The translations under genes and the position numbers were made by a program. Below are positions 18,301 through 27,659 of a stretch of 64,000 nt of DNA, one piece after another. Where the stretch lies: IMG/VR virus record IMGVR_UViG_3300032220_000699, positions 1-64,000 of that record, one strand, 5' to 3'. A model generated the notes under the pieces. The model was not told where the DNA came from, did no database searches, and saw only the letters and a program-made list of their open reading frames with translations. Numbering within the stretch: the stretch's first letter is position 1; every line of letters starts with the position of its first letter. This stretch comes from a virus.

Positions 18301-19699
18301 ATTTCAATCCTTGTCTTGCTTCGAATGTTTTTCTTAACGTTCTGATCTCTTGTGAAGTTAGGAGTTTAAATTCCATAACTTCTTTCAGATAGTTATCAAA
18401 CTTATCTTGTAAAGTCTTATCCTTAAGAATCTTTTCCAGATGTTCAGGATCAGTATTAACAACAATAGGTGATTTATTTTCTTCTTCAGTTTCTGCGTCA
18501 ATCTGAAGAATAGAATCTTCGAAGATGCGATCTGTTTCCGAAGCATCATTTTGTTTAAGTTCTTCATCAAGCAACTGATTAAGACTAGCAATATTCGTAT
18601 CAACTGCGTTAGCGATACGATCATCAAAAGCTTTATCAACTTGAGCTAAACTAACAGGTTTATTTGCTTCTGGTGTTATACCAGAAATTTCAGGTAGTTC
18701 TGTGTCATGCGTGATGTTAAAATCTTCATTATGATCTTCATCATCCTCATGTTTAATTTGTTCACCAATTTCTTCTGGTGTTTCATCAATAAGTGTGCTA
18801 TCTTCACCTTGTTGATCGAGTTCAAGAATAGCGTTAATCTTGTTCTGGATCTTATAAAGTGTAAGGATAAATAACTTCTTAGTTTTAAGTGGTGAAATCT
18901 TAGAATTGTTTTCAATCTTAGACTCATCGCAAACACTACGAATAACAAACAAAGGCATAAAAGAACTATAACCTTTGTAATTAAATTCAATAATAATTCG
19001 TTTAGAGTCGTCGTCTGAAATATTCTTCAGAGTAGAGTTTTCACGAGTTTCATTAATCAACCATTTATAGAGATCAATAACTTGTGCAAGACGAACATCG
19101 TTAACAATACGAGCAAACTTAATCGGATTGAATTTTAAAATTACATCAAGCACATTGACATTCGGAATAACATTCGGAAGTTCAATCTTGATAAATTGAT
19201 AAGACTCATTCTCTTTACTAATAGCATGTTTAACATAATGCCAAACTGTGCTATGTAAATTAAGGTATTTGAAATGAGAAGATAGAAGTGATGATTTATA
19301 CTTATAAAGATCCTTAAGAAGATTATAGTTGTAAACTGAAACAACATTAACATCTTCATTAGGGATTTCTGCAAGATTAATATTCTTGAATTCTTTTGTA
19401 TTCTCTTGTCCCCATTTACGAACTTCCTGACCTACTGTCTTATTCAACAGCATTGAAGTTTCATCTTTGGACACTAAATCCAAAACGTGGTAAATAGGAA
19501 TACGTTTATTCTTACCAACTTGGCTAAAATAAGGTAACTCACGATTAGGAAAATGACTTTCCACACTGTGATCTAGATAGTGAAGAATAGAAAGACGTGG
19601 AAGATTAATTTCTTCTTGCTTAATCACAGCTGGATTAAGTAAGTAAATTGGACTTCTTATAGCTTCTTTTAAAAGAAACTGATTGAACATTAATAACAT
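15353..19699 (-). CDS. Multisubunit RNA polymerase beta-like subunit, 1448 aa
   Basis: The start is set at the ATG of MLLMFNQFLL, six bases after AAAGGA; the longer frame from a GTG at 19723 lacks a site. Conserved bacterial beta regions occur in order: NPITDTKEIEAVTFSGMDGL then FISEATVDSGDVALNTYL (compare [20 protein letters not shown] and PIETPEGPNIGLINSL), DDPKRINFVNIQN (compare DDANRALMGANMQ), and GDKGVFANQMKSVIS near residue 1378 (compare GDKMAGRHGNKGVIS). The usual C-terminal clamp part after this region is missing. An acidic, low-complexity stretch lies around residues 300-440. In phiKZ the beta chain is divided between two genes, so a single long chain here is notable. It should work with one of the two beta-prime N-terminal parts in this window. 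Confidence 0.88.
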   Translation of the reverse strand: MLLMFNQFLLKEAIRSPIYLLNPAVIKQEEINLPRLSILHYLDHSVESHFPNRELPYFSQVGKNKRIPIYHVLDLVSKDETSMLLNKTVGQEVRKWGQENTKEFKNINLAEIPNEDVNVVSVYNYNLLKDLYKYKSSLLSSHFKYLNLHSTVWHYVKHAISKENESYQFIKIELPNVIPNVNVLDVILKFNPIKFARIVNDVRLAQVIDLYKWLINETRENSTLKNISDDDSKRIIIEFNYKGYSSFMPLFVIRSVCDESKIENNSKISPLKTKKLFILTLYKIQNKINAILELDQQGEDSTLIDETPEEIGEQIKHEDDEDHNEDFNITHDTELPEISGITPEANKPVSLAQVDKAFDDRIANAVDTNIASLNQLLDEELKQNDASETDRIFEDSILQIDAETEEENKSPIVVNTDPEHLEKILKDKTLQDKFDNYLKEVMEFKLLTSQEIRTLRKTFEARQGLKSPYDPNSTIDNFSKIQPGQTKLTKEDTVLDIDNPLVTDNLKKEVILNLDRKYLNTVMKKDISACITNIEKAGVIIKDYTVEDNSSVLGQYEVHKLTLKPLHGKESTVYFRLPKIDDEGEFTASGIRYRMRKQRTDLPIRKISPTRVALTSNYSKLFVFRTERKSFDSFAYIVDHIKETYIAGDGNIIKIQPGNFYSNLILLPNMYTNMSMHFGSVETDKYKFIFNHKHMTDYIDQNVVKELAAKDLVFVGYDKSKNILVTDYQDNIFNYTKNMEEMGDLVDLLELDRTKLPKSFTMINILGDAIPLGVVMSYYLGISNLISVTGVEHQLLESNKQYKPTKDEIVLKFADYKLIIKTTKPEQQLLFNGFFYFKDVIKQHSLKDFDYKEIYLALLEHRNLSLIHIKEINLLEELFLDPITVDVLASMSEPTDFFKLLFRANELLKDFAYPDINDPKYCRIRGYDRMPGLMYRALAESIRTYKFKGGGRSKIELDPYKVWNYVTQDNTVKITEDNNPITDTKEIEAVTFSGMDGLNKDATPLYMRRFHKNDTGFISEATVDSGDVALNTYLTPYARFKDVRGLIDMDNQEHIENKSKLFSTSVLLSPGSDQDDPKRINFVNIQNGHTIMSEGYMQPLLRTGYEYMMPFKVGKLYCSVAKDDGSVTAKTDKLLTVKYKNGETESIQLGNRYGRMEGSVYPHELATKLQVGNKFKKNDYLVYNTGFFEPDWLDTSKLVMKFGRTVKVALTMTNEVFEDSSAISTELSEDMSTIIVKEKSFIIEFNKNITGLIPEGSEVEPNDILFTVLDENTDYNNLSESTIEMLQSLASLSPKAKVKGKIDKYEIRYNGELSDMSPSLRKLASRLDRELYDETKGTAIENANGSVTSEYRVGGKNLNMDTLELKVYIRVRLTQAIGDKGVFANQMKSVISDVYTNSITTESGERVDAVFSYRGMLNRIVNSPILIGTTNRLLKHVSKQVADIYFGK

Positions 19700-19811
19700 A
19701 ATCTGTCCTTTTGGCTTGATCACAAAATTCGTAGTTACATCTTTTTTAATTTAGCTGTTTTGTTAGAAGAATTCTGTGAACCATATTTCTAGGCTAACTG
19801 AAGGAGTTATT

Positions 19812-22601
19812 ATGAGAGTCAACATGGGTAGAGAAGGCCGCACTTCTTCGTCTTTGAGTGCTAACGGCGGCTCGATGCTTGGTGCTTTGATCCTGGCGAA
19901 CGGACCATCGCAACCTTTAGAGGCGGCTACTAAATATTACGTCGATTCGACATTTGCAAGTTTGAATGCAAATAACGTGCTTGATGGTGTTCTTCCTATT
20001 TCTAGTCTTCCTGGATTCACCGGGGACGCTACATCTCCACAAGGATCTAATGTTATTACTTTAACTAATCTTGGTGTCACACCTGGTTCTTATGCTAAGA
20101 TTATTGTTGATGCTAAGGGTCGTGTTACTGGCAATGACATTCTTACTGAATCTGATATCCCGAATATTGGATGGGATAAAGTTCAAAATAAACCTAATAC
20201 TCTTGAAGGTTATGGTATCACAGACGCGTTAAGTGTTACTGGTGGTGTTTTTGGTGGACAAATGTCTGTTGTCCCTCCGACAAATCCATTATCATCTGTA
20301 AGTAAACAGTATGTTGATTCTGCTCTTAGCGGTAACTCAGCTGTTGTAGGTGACATTATTCGTAAACCTTACGCTAGTACTCCGACAGGTTTCTTACGTT
20401 GTAATGGTGGTGTTGTTGATAAAGTAATGTATTCTGATCTTTATTCAGTTATCGGTGATACATTTAGTGTTAATACACTTGCTGGGTCAGGACAGCCATG
20501 GCAACAACAATATCAGATTAACGATTTACAGTCTGGTAATTTAACAAATTGGGTTCAAAATACAAATACACCTTACGCTGTTTTATATCATAAATGTGTT
20601 GTCACTAAACATCGCATCTATCTGATAGGTGGAGGAAACTCATCAACTAGATGGGGTACTATTTATACCGCTCCAATTCAGTCAGATGGTGTTATAGGTG
20701 TTTGGAGTGCTGCTGCTTCATTACCTGGTGAATTTGCTTATTTTCAAGCATTTGTAACTAAAAATAGACTTTATCTGATTGGTGGTGGTGGAAACACTAT
20801 AACCTCATTTGACACGATTTACACAGCTCCCATTGGAAGTGATGGTGCATTAGGCACATGGACAACTAGTGGAAATTTCCCTGTCGCTGTCAATGGTGTT
20901 CAAGTCGTTGTTTTGAAAGATAGAGTTTACGCATTTGGAGGCGGAAATTCCTCTGGTGCACTTAATTCTATTTATAAAGCAAACATAAATACTGATGGTA
21001 CTTTAGGTGCTTGGTCTTTATATGGAAATTTACCCACTAATTTAATTGCTGGTAATGTGGCTGTTACCAAAAATAGAATTTATCTGATCGGTGGAGGTAC
21101 AACTGCTTCTGCTTTTGTTAACACTGTTTATTCAACAACTATTAATTCGGATGGTACATTAGGTACATGGTCTTTATATGGAACAATTCCTTTAAATTTA
21201 ACTGTTGGTTGTATTTATGTTACTAAAAATTGTATTTATCTGTTAGGCGGAGCTTATGCATTAAACACATATACGTCTAATATTTATAAAGCTAATATAA
21301 ATTTAGACGGCACTTTAAGTGGTTGGGAAATGATTGGCAATATGCCTTATACTTTAGGTTATAGCACATGTGTGGCTGTAAAAAATAAATTGCATGTTAT
21401 AGCTGGTTATATTGGTGGTAGTGTTTCTAATGCGATTATGACAGCCACTATTAATAATGTTATACAAGATTATTCTCCTTATTACGGTGTAGATAATGAT
21501 TTAAACTATTTATTGGCTGGTTCAGGTAAACCATGGCAACAGCAGTATCAGATTAACAACACACAAACTAATGATATTACTAATTGGTCAATTTCTACTA
21601 GTTTACCAGTTGCACTGACTGACACATTTACAGTTGTTACTAAGAATCGTGTTTATCTCTTAGGTGGCACTAAAAATGGTAATATCCATAGTGGAATTTA
21701 TAGTGCCACGATTAATAGTGATGGCACATTAGGAACATGGGCTCCAGACGGAAACATACCAGAAGCTAATTTTTATGGTCAATCAATCGTAACTAAGAAC
21801 CGTGTTTATTTATTAGGCGGTGCCTATAATGCGATTGTTAACACAGCTCCTATTAATGCCGATGGTACATTAGGTACTTGGGTTGCATCTGCAAGTTTAC
21901 CTGGTGCTGTTGGTGTGGCGCAAGCCTTTGTTACTAAGAATCGTGTATATCTTTATGGTGGTAATAATGGTGGTGGTATTTTATCGTCAGGATATACTGC
22001 TGTAATTAATAGTGACGGCACCTTAGGCGCTTGGTCATCTGCACCATCTTTGCCTATCGGGTTAAGTCATTCCTCTGTTATTTTGACAAAGAATCGTGTA
22101 TATCTTTGCGGAGGTTATAATGGTTCATATACTAATGCTGTTTACAGTGCTATAGTTTATAGTAATGGTACTATAGGTTCATGGGGTATCGATACTTCTT
22201 TGCCTGGTGTTAAAGCTATGGCTCAGTCTTTTGTAACTAGTGATAGAGTTTATTTATTTGGTGGATTTAATGGTAGTGCTTATACCAATGTTGTTTATAC
22301 CGCACCTATTAATGCCGATGGTACATTAGGTACTTGGACAACAGGGACTTCTATACCAGGTATTATGGCAGAGGCTACTATAGTTGCAACCAAAGATCAT
22401 ATATACATGATAGGTGGTTATAATGGTGGATATATGGATGCTGTCTATATGGCCACTATTTCTGGTGGTTTAAATGACTATTCATCTTACTATGATGGTT
22501 CAATTTCTGCTTTAGAGCCTATCGATCAAACACCATTTTTCGCTTTGCCTGATTTCTCAGCTCGTGAAAAGAATGGCATTAATCTTTATATCAAGTACTA
22601 A
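19812..22601 (+). CDS. Second beta-propeller receptor-binding fibre, 929 aa
   Basis: The start is placed at ATG 19812 (MRVNMGREGRTSSS) because AAGGAG lies six bases upstream; the longer frame from 19776 has none. Order: a short fibre shaft (SMLGALILANGPSQPLEAATKYYVDS), PGSYAKIIVDAKGRVTG and DKVQNKPNTLEGYGITDAL strands, a second TKQYVD-like unit, a tail-collar domain (TPTGFLRCNGGVVDKVMYSDLYSVIGDTF region), and then two propeller modules of six blades each. The propellers and C-terminus are homologous to the fibre at 1-4365, which has four modules. It therefore shows what the missing N-terminus of that fibre probably looks like. Confidence 0.87.
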   Translation: MRVNMGREGRTSSSLSANGGSMLGALILANGPSQPLEAATKYYVDSTFASLNANNVLDGVLPISSLPGFTGDATSPQGSNVITLTNLGVTPGSYAKIIVDAKGRVTGNDILTESDIPNIGWDKVQNKPNTLEGYGITDALSVTGGVFGGQMSVVPPTNPLSSVSKQYVDSALSGNSAVVGDIIRKPYASTPTGFLRCNGGVVDKVMYSDLYSVIGDTFSVNTLAGSGQPWQQQYQINDLQSGNLTNWVQNTNTPYAVLYHKCVVTKHRIYLIGGGNSSTRWGTIYTAPIQSDGVIGVWSAAASLPGEFAYFQAFVTKNRLYLIGGGGNTITSFDTIYTAPIGSDGALGTWTTSGNFPVAVNGVQVVVLKDRVYAFGGGNSSGALNSIYKANINTDGTLGAWSLYGNLPTNLIAGNVAVTKNRIYLIGGGTTASAFVNTVYSTTINSDGTLGTWSLYGTIPLNLTVGCIYVTKNCIYLLGGAYALNTYTSNIYKANINLDGTLSGWEMIGNMPYTLGYSTCVAVKNKLHVIAGYIGGSVSNAIMTATINNVIQDYSPYYGVDNDLNYLLAGSGKPWQQQYQINNTQTNDITNWSISTSLPVALTDTFTVVTKNRVYLLGGTKNGNIHSGIYSATINSDGTLGTWAPDGNIPEANFYGQSIVTKNRVYLLGGAYNAIVNTAPINADGTLGTWVASASLPGAVGVAQAFVTKNRVYLYGGNNGGGILSSGYTAVINSDGTLGAWSSAPSLPIGLSHSSVILTKNRVYLCGGYNGSYTNAVYSAIVYSNGTIGSWGIDTSLPGVKAMAQSFVTSDRVYLFGGFNGSAYTNVVYTAPINADGTLGTWTTGTSIPGIMAEATIVATKDHIYMIGGYNGGYMDAVYMATISGGLNDYSSYYDGSISALEPIDQTPFFALPDFSAREKNGINLYIKY

Positions 22602-22614
22602 ATCATAATAACTT

Positions 22615-22636
22615 AGAGAGAGGTTCGCCTCTCTCT
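22615..22636 (+). terminator. UUCG-loop hairpin terminator
   Basis: A 9-bp stem AGAGAGAGG / CCTCTCTCT with a TTCG loop, followed by AGGTATATTTTTTT. Confidence 0.85.
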
Positions 22637-22665
22637 AGGTATATTTTTTTAAATATGCTCAGAAT

Positions 22666-22680
22666 GATATGACATAATTC
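22666..22680 (+). promoter_or_regulatory. TGACATA promoter motif candidate
   Basis: GATATGACATAATTC stands just before the CCAAGGAA ribosome site of the terminase gene and shares TGACATA with the region before 7844. Confidence 0.4.
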
Positions 22681-22693
22681 CCAAGGAATCAGC

Positions 22694-24838
22694 ATGATTC
22701 TGTTTAAAGACGACTGGCAAAAGTATCCAAATGCTATTATTCATTATGAAACAAAAAATCTAACTTTTCTAAGGTTAGCTGAAATTTATTATAAGATGGG
22801 TGTGAAGAATAATGCTTTCCATTTATCTTTGTTAGATCCTAGTTTAAAAGATATAGATCCTCATAACCCTGATCTTCCTATTCAAATTAAAAGCAGAATT
22901 GTTCAAGAATGTAAATTGAACCCATGGTACGTCTTTAGAGAGGTTTTACGTATTCCGATACCTGGTAGCCTTGTACCAACTAAATTTCGAGCTGATAGAG
23001 CGAATATAGCCCTTTACTGGTTATTCTTTAACCATGTCATGACTCTCATTGTTATTCTACGTCAGACTGGTAAGACAACATCACTCATGGGTCTTGTTAC
23101 AGGTATTCTAAACTTCTGGTCGTCGAATACATTTATTAACCTTCTAACTAAATCAGAAGGTCTTAAAGCTGAAACTTTGGCTAAGGTTAAAGCTTTATTT
23201 GAAGAGTTACCTGACTATCTTAATTTCTCAGATAAAAAAGATATCTTTAACAGCGACGAAGTTCGTATGCGAGACTTCGATAATGTATTTAAAGGTAACT
23301 TATCTTCTTCTTCTCCTAAGCAAGCCGAAAAGGTAGGTCGGGGTTTTACCTCTCCTATTAATATTATCGACGAAGCAGCCTTTATCGAAAACATTGCTAT
23401 CGCTATGGGCGCTATGCTCATGTCGGGTAACGCTGCCCGTGAGTTCGCACGTGAATTAAAGAAGATGTTTGGAACAATTCTCGCTACAACGGCTGGTAAT
23501 ATTGATGACCGTGATGGTAGCTATGTTTACAATCTTGCTATGAATGGCACATTCTGGGATGAACATCTCTTCGATTGTAAAGATGAAAAAGATCTGAATG
23601 AAACTATTCTTAAGAATTCTAATGCTTCTAAGATTCAAGCCAAAAGACCTATCGTTAATATTACAATGAGTTATCGTCAATTAGGTTATGATGATGAATG
23701 GCTTGCTCGTAGACTTGCAGAAAACATTTCGACACCTGAGAACATCGGTCGAGACATTTTCAACCAGTGGCTATCTGGTTCTAATCTTTCTCCTATACCT
23801 AAACAGTATCTGGATCTAATTAAAGAAAATATCATCGAGCAGCCTCGTGTTGAGTTTTATGCTCCTTATAACTATTTGTTAAGATGGTATGTAACTGAAG
23901 AGGATATGAATGTTCGTATTGCCAATGGTAATAGTTTTACAGTTGGTATTGATACTTCAGATGCTGTTGGTCGAGATGATATTGCTTTTGTAATGAGAGA
24001 TCATACCAGTGGGCAAGTTCTCTGTACTGCTGTCTTTAATGATCTTAACTTGATTACTCTTGCAGACTTTTTTGTATCCTTCTTGATGAAGTATGAAAAA
24101 GCTGTTATGATTATTGAACGTCGTAGTAGCGCTGCGACTATTATTGATTACATTATTCAGAAACTCTTATTAAATGAAATTAATCCCTTCACTCGACTCT
24201 ATAATACAATCTTTCAAGAACGTGAAAGATATGAGAAAGAGTTTGAAGAAATTACTAAGGCTAAGTACTATAACGATGAGATCTTCATTAAGTATAAGAA
24301 GCATATTGGTTTTGTTACTTCTGGATCTGGTGTAACATCTCGAGCTGAACTATATAGCTCAACACTCATTAGCATGCTCAAATACACAGGTAACTGTATA
24401 TATGACCAGAAAATGATCGGTCAAATTTCTGCATTGATTATTAAGAACAATCGTATCGATCACCCTGAGGGTGGTAATGACGATATGGTTATTTCTGGAT
24501 TGTTGTCTTATTGGCTTCTCACACATGGTAAGAATCTTAATCTTTATGGTATAGATACTACTTCTTTGTTGAAGCATAACAAGGTTTACTTGGCTGAAAA
24601 ATATGCTGTTGTAGAAGACGACTACACTGATCAAGAAGTTATGGAGCTTGAACATGAGTTCAATGAACTCATTGATCAATACAAAAAAGAAAGCAATGAC
24701 ATTATAGCTAGACAAATTGAAATACGTATTAAGAAACTGGCTTCAGAACTTAAGGTACTGAACCATGTGATCTCTGTTGAAGATCTTCTTGAGAGTATTA
24801 GTAGAGAACGTAAGCTTAAAGCAAGACGACTTGTGTAA
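22694..24838 (+). CDS. terL: Terminase large subunit
   Basis: 714 aa, the ATP-driven DNA-packaging motor and headful nuclease. The Walker A-like motif is RQTGKTT at residues 123-129, preceded by VILRQ. Walker B is IIDEAA at 224-229. A coupling TTAGN motif follows near 265. The C-terminal nuclease half (RNase H-like) starts with VGIDTSDAVGRDD near residue 425, has MIIERRSSA in the middle and NDDMVISGLLSYW towards the end, giving the expected spaced acidic residues. The extra N-terminal 60-70 residues and helical C-terminal tail are usual for giant phages. It is a single-gene unit between hairpins. Confidence 0.92.
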   Translation: MILFKDDWQKYPNAIIHYETKNLTFLRLAEIYYKMGVKNNAFHLSLLDPSLKDIDPHNPDLPIQIKSRIVQECKLNPWYVFREVLRIPIPGSLVPTKFRADRANIALYWLFFNHVMTLIVILRQTGKTTSLMGLVTGILNFWSSNTFINLLTKSEGLKAETLAKVKALFEELPDYLNFSDKKDIFNSDEVRMRDFDNVFKGNLSSSSPKQAEKVGRGFTSPINIIDEAAFIENIAIAMGAMLMSGNAAREFARELKKMFGTILATTAGNIDDRDGSYVYNLAMNGTFWDEHLFDCKDEKDLNETILKNSNASKIQAKRPIVNITMSYRQLGYDDEWLARRLAENISTPENIGRDIFNQWLSGSNLSPIPKQYLDLIKENIIEQPRVEFYAPYNYLLRWYVTEEDMNVRIANGNSFTVGIDTSDAVGRDDIAFVMRDHTSGQVLCTAVFNDLNLITLADFFVSFLMKYEKAVMIIERRSSAATIIDYIIQKLLLNEINPFTRLYNTIFQERERYEKEFEEITKAKYYNDEIFIKYKKHIGFVTSGSGVTSRAELYSSTLISMLKYTGNCIYDQKMIGQISALIIKNNRIDHPEGGNDDMVISGLLSYWLLTHGKNLNLYGIDTTSLLKHNKVYLAEKYAVVEDDYTDQEVMELEHEFNELIDQYKKESNDIIARQIEIRIKKLASELKVLNHVISVEDLLESISRERKLKARRLV

Positions 24839-24840
24839 AA

Positions 24841-24870
24841 GATACAGGAGAGGTTTCCCTCTCCTGTATC
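24841..24870. terminator. Hairpin terminator
   Basis: A 13-bp stem GATACAGGAGAGG / CCTCTCCTGTATC with loop TTTC, between convergent genes. Confidence 0.85.
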
Positions 24871-24877
24871 TCTATGT

Positions 24878-25297
24878 TTACTCAATTGTAGATGAAGTAG
24901 TTCTTGGATTACTTTTGATAAAAGTAAATATAGTATCGATATAAAGATCTAACAATACTTCTGAAAGAATTTCATAATTAATTTTAAATAGCACAAGTTT
25001 AATAACAATGATAACTTTGTCATTTAAGTCCTCACGATTAAGTTTAATATCGTCAGGAACTTTTAACTCAATTAAGAAACTATTTAGAAGCAGGACATTA
25101 TCTAACTTACGCTTCCTTTTGCGTCTATCTTCTTTAAAGATAAACCTAATTGGACCTAAGTTACTAATAAGTTCATATTCGCAAAATGTTTTAAGTTTGT
25201 CGTAAGTAACAAAGTTATTACGATCGATAACTATAACTTTAAAGATAAATAACCGATAGAAATATTTAAGAATATTTTTTATTAAGGATGCGAACAT
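24878..25297 (-). CDS. Hypothetical protein, 139 aa
   Basis: Not recognised. A basic, hydrophobic N-terminus (SLIKNILKYFYRLFIFKVIVI) could be a membrane-associating helix, followed by alternating strands and helices with many Leu/Ile. It begins two bases after the stop of the 550-aa virion gene with only a weak site (GAGATAAC), so translation probably depends on coupling. Confidence 0.7.
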   Translation of the reverse strand: MFASLIKNILKYFYRLFIFKVIVIDRNNFVTYDKLKTFCEYELISNLGPIRFIFKEDRRKRKRKLDNVLLLNSFLIELKVPDDIKLNREDLNDKVIIVIKLVLFKINYEILSEVLLDLYIDTIFTFIKSNPRTTSSTIE

Positions 25298-25299
25298 AG

Positions 25300-26952
25300 T
25301 TATCTCACAGTCAAGGATGCCACACTTAATTTAAGATAACCAGATACGGTCTCCTTGAGGAAGATAATGTCTACGTTGCTATAAAGACCAACACCTGTGT
25401 TGAAAGTAAAGATATCGTCGAACTGAGAGATCGGTACGATAATACCTTCATTCAGGTATTTAACTTCAATGTGCGTAGGTTCAGGTGCCTCAAGTTCCGT
25501 CATAGGGTTGTATAACGGAATAGTCTGTCTGTAAAGTTTAGTGATAAACTCTTCAACAGTTTCGATATCGTAACTGATACTAACTTTGGTATTTACAAGA
25601 GCATCTCTTGTTGCTCTTAAATTTGTACCATAGACAGGGGTAGTTGAAGGAACTTGTGTTCCTACTTCCCAGATATTTGTATTACTTGCTTCATTAGCAG
25701 GACCACGAAGAATAATATCAACAGTCTGAACATGCAGATAGTTGTTATAGATACCAGAGACATTAGACAGATTGACACTAAAGATCAAACGCTGTGTAAC
25801 GCCGTAAGCTGTAGGATTAAATGTCGGAGAATTAGTAGCAAGACTAACTAATGTAGTAACGTCAAACAAGACATTACGATCCAAATTCATCATATAAACT
25901 TTATAGTTATAACCGTTTACAGCGCTAACCCAAATAGGGAAAACAAACAGTTTAACATTATAACTGGTATTAGGATTACTAACCTTCAGTGTGTAAGGAC
26001 GAGTGATGTAGAAGTTATCGCTTTCAACACTAGCAAGAGCAGCTTCATCTTCATTCATACGGTAGCTAAGGACCAATGGAACCTTATGACCAATAATTGT
26101 ACTAACGAACTGATCAAGACCATAAAGTCTAAACTTATCACCATCAACTGGATATTCAATCTGACTACCATCGTTATACTGAACAACACCAATTGGGTTG
26201 AACGAAGCTAATGGAAGGTTAACAGGATAGTTAATATCTTCAGGTTGTGAAGTATTAATAAACGCACTCTTCATAAAGATCTGCGTGATGTATTTTTGTT
26301 CAGAATAAGCCTGAGCAACAAATGTTGTTTCTTCAATAATGCAACTAACTTTCGTAAGAACCTTACCAGCTGCATCAAAAACAACAACTGTACAAAGTTC
26401 ACCATCGGCTAAGTCTGCATTTGTGTTACAAGCAGGAATGCTCTTGATGGCATAGTTGTCATGAGTATTCATAGCTACAATTTGTAGCGGAATATCATGT
26501 CCAATAAAGTTACCACCATTGTCAAAGCGTCTGGAAATAATCTTTGTGTCGTCAATGAAAGCACCCTTATAAATTCTAGCAACCGTAGCAGTACTAGAAT
26601 AAACACGCATGAAACCATCGACATTCAATGTAAACGGAGAGATAGACTTATCGTAATAAATACGATAGTTATCATTCGTCGAAGAAATAATCTCATCAGT
26701 CGAAGCTGTCTGAGAAATATTGATAGGTGAAAGCTCAGGAATAAAGGTAATGTTATTCAAATCAGAAACACGGTAGGTAACACCAGTTTCTGGTTCAATA
26801 ACGTAATCATTTACCTTTGGAATATATTTGTTCTGACCTGCATTGCCCATGTAGATCTCGTGGATACTCCACATATTCCACCTTGCGTCAGGTGAATAAA
26901 TAGGAGCAAACCCATCTGATCCGACAATGCCAGTAGCGTTATTATCAGGCAT
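25300..26952 (-). CDS. Virion structural protein, 550 aa (probable)
   Basis: A beta-rich protein without catalytic motifs. The N-terminus (MPDNNATGIVGSDGFAPIYSPDARW...VGDYVIEPETGVTYRV style) and many short Asn/Thr-rich strands are typical of tail or baseplate proteins. AAGGAG precedes the ATG, and a TTTTTTGAATTTT element lies further upstream. It heads a unit with the 139-aa gene. The specific particle position is not recognised. Confidence 0.65.
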   Translation of the reverse strand: MPDNNATGIVGSDGFAPIYSPDARWNMWSIHEIYMGNAGQNKYIPKVNDYVIEPETGVTYRVSDLNNITFIPELSPINISQTASTDEIISSTNDNYRIYYDKSISPFTLNVDGFMRVYSSTATVARIYKGAFIDDTKIISRRFDNGGNFIGHDIPLQIVAMNTHDNYAIKSIPACNTNADLADGELCTVVVFDAAGKVLTKVSCIIEETTFVAQAYSEQKYITQIFMKSAFINTSQPEDINYPVNLPLASFNPIGVVQYNDGSQIEYPVDGDKFRLYGLDQFVSTIIGHKVPLVLSYRMNEDEAALASVESDNFYITRPYTLKVSNPNTSYNVKLFVFPIWVSAVNGYNYKVYMMNLDRNVLFDVTTLVSLATNSPTFNPTAYGVTQRLIFSVNLSNVSGIYNNYLHVQTVDIILRGPANEASNTNIWEVGTQVPSTTPVYGTNLRATRDALVNTKVSISYDIETVEEFITKLYRQTIPLYNPMTELEAPEPTHIEVKYLNEGIIVPISQFDDIFTFNTGVGLYSNVDIIFLKETVSGYLKLSVASLTVR

Positions 26953-27016
26953 TTAGAACTCCTTAAAAAAACCAATCTCTAAAATTCAAAAAATTACCTT
27001 TCTCAACAGACAAAAT

Positions 27017-27048
27017 AGATAAGACGCAGATTTCTCTGCGTCTTATCT
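27017..27048 (-). terminator. Hairpin terminator, 14-bp stem
   Basis: AGATAAGACGCAGA / TCTGCGTCTTATCT with loop TTTC, followed on the minus strand by ATTTTGTC. It ends the 27051-30143 unit. Confidence 0.85.
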
Positions 27049-27050
27049 TA

Positions 27051-27605
27051 TTAAATTTCAAACATATCGTCTTCAGGATTACTACCAGAAGTCTGACCAA
27101 GTTGTTGTGTCGGTTGAATGACATTGTATCTAGTCAGAATCTGATACCACTTTTGATTAACTTCATCAAAGCTTAAGTTATGGAGTAACTCCTGGTTCTT
27201 ACTATTCAAAGCTTCCAACAAGAAACCTAATCCACGAGAGGGTGTGTTGTTGTTAATCTGATCATAACGACCAAATATATCACCAAGATCACCGGCTTGT
27301 TTATGGAGATAAAGATTATTGGAATTTAATAGACTTGGGACAGTGAATAAAAATTCACGAGTCGTGTCGCTAAAAACACCTACTTCTGACATAGGAGTAC
27401 CTGCAATAGAAATCCATTCCATTACCCAATTGGGATTGGTAGGATTACCCATAAAGCAAGGTAAGAAATAATTAACAAATAATGACTCAGGAATAGAGTT
27501 CAAAGGACCTGCATTAAGTAAGCCGTCAAAGACAACTGTTCTAGACTTATCAATCTCAGCCATCAACATGTCTCTAACAGCATTTGCTTGGTTTTCAATA
27601 GACAT
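27051..27605 (-). CDS. Hypothetical protein, 184 aa
   Basis: Not recognised. Helical N-terminus (ENQANAVRDMLMAEIDKSR), then a mixed region and a polar Gln/Ser tail ending NPEDDMFEI. The start follows CGGAGA. Its place behind two small proteins and two phosphoesterases, between virion genes, gives no clear role; tail or capsid accessory function is possible. Confidence 0.72.
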   Translation of the reverse strand: MSIENQANAVRDMLMAEIDKSRTVVFDGLLNAGPLNSIPESLFVNYFLPCFMGNPTNPNWVMEWISIAGTPMSEVGVFSDTTREFLFTVPSLLNSNNLYLHKQAGDLGDIFGRYDQINNNTPSRGLGFLLEALNSKNQELLHNLSFDEVNQKWYQILTRYNVIQPTQQLGQTSGSNPEDDMFEI

Positions 27606-27659
27606 ATTGGTCTCCGTGAATTGCCGTTACGATCATATTATCTTTGATCATAGTGAAAA

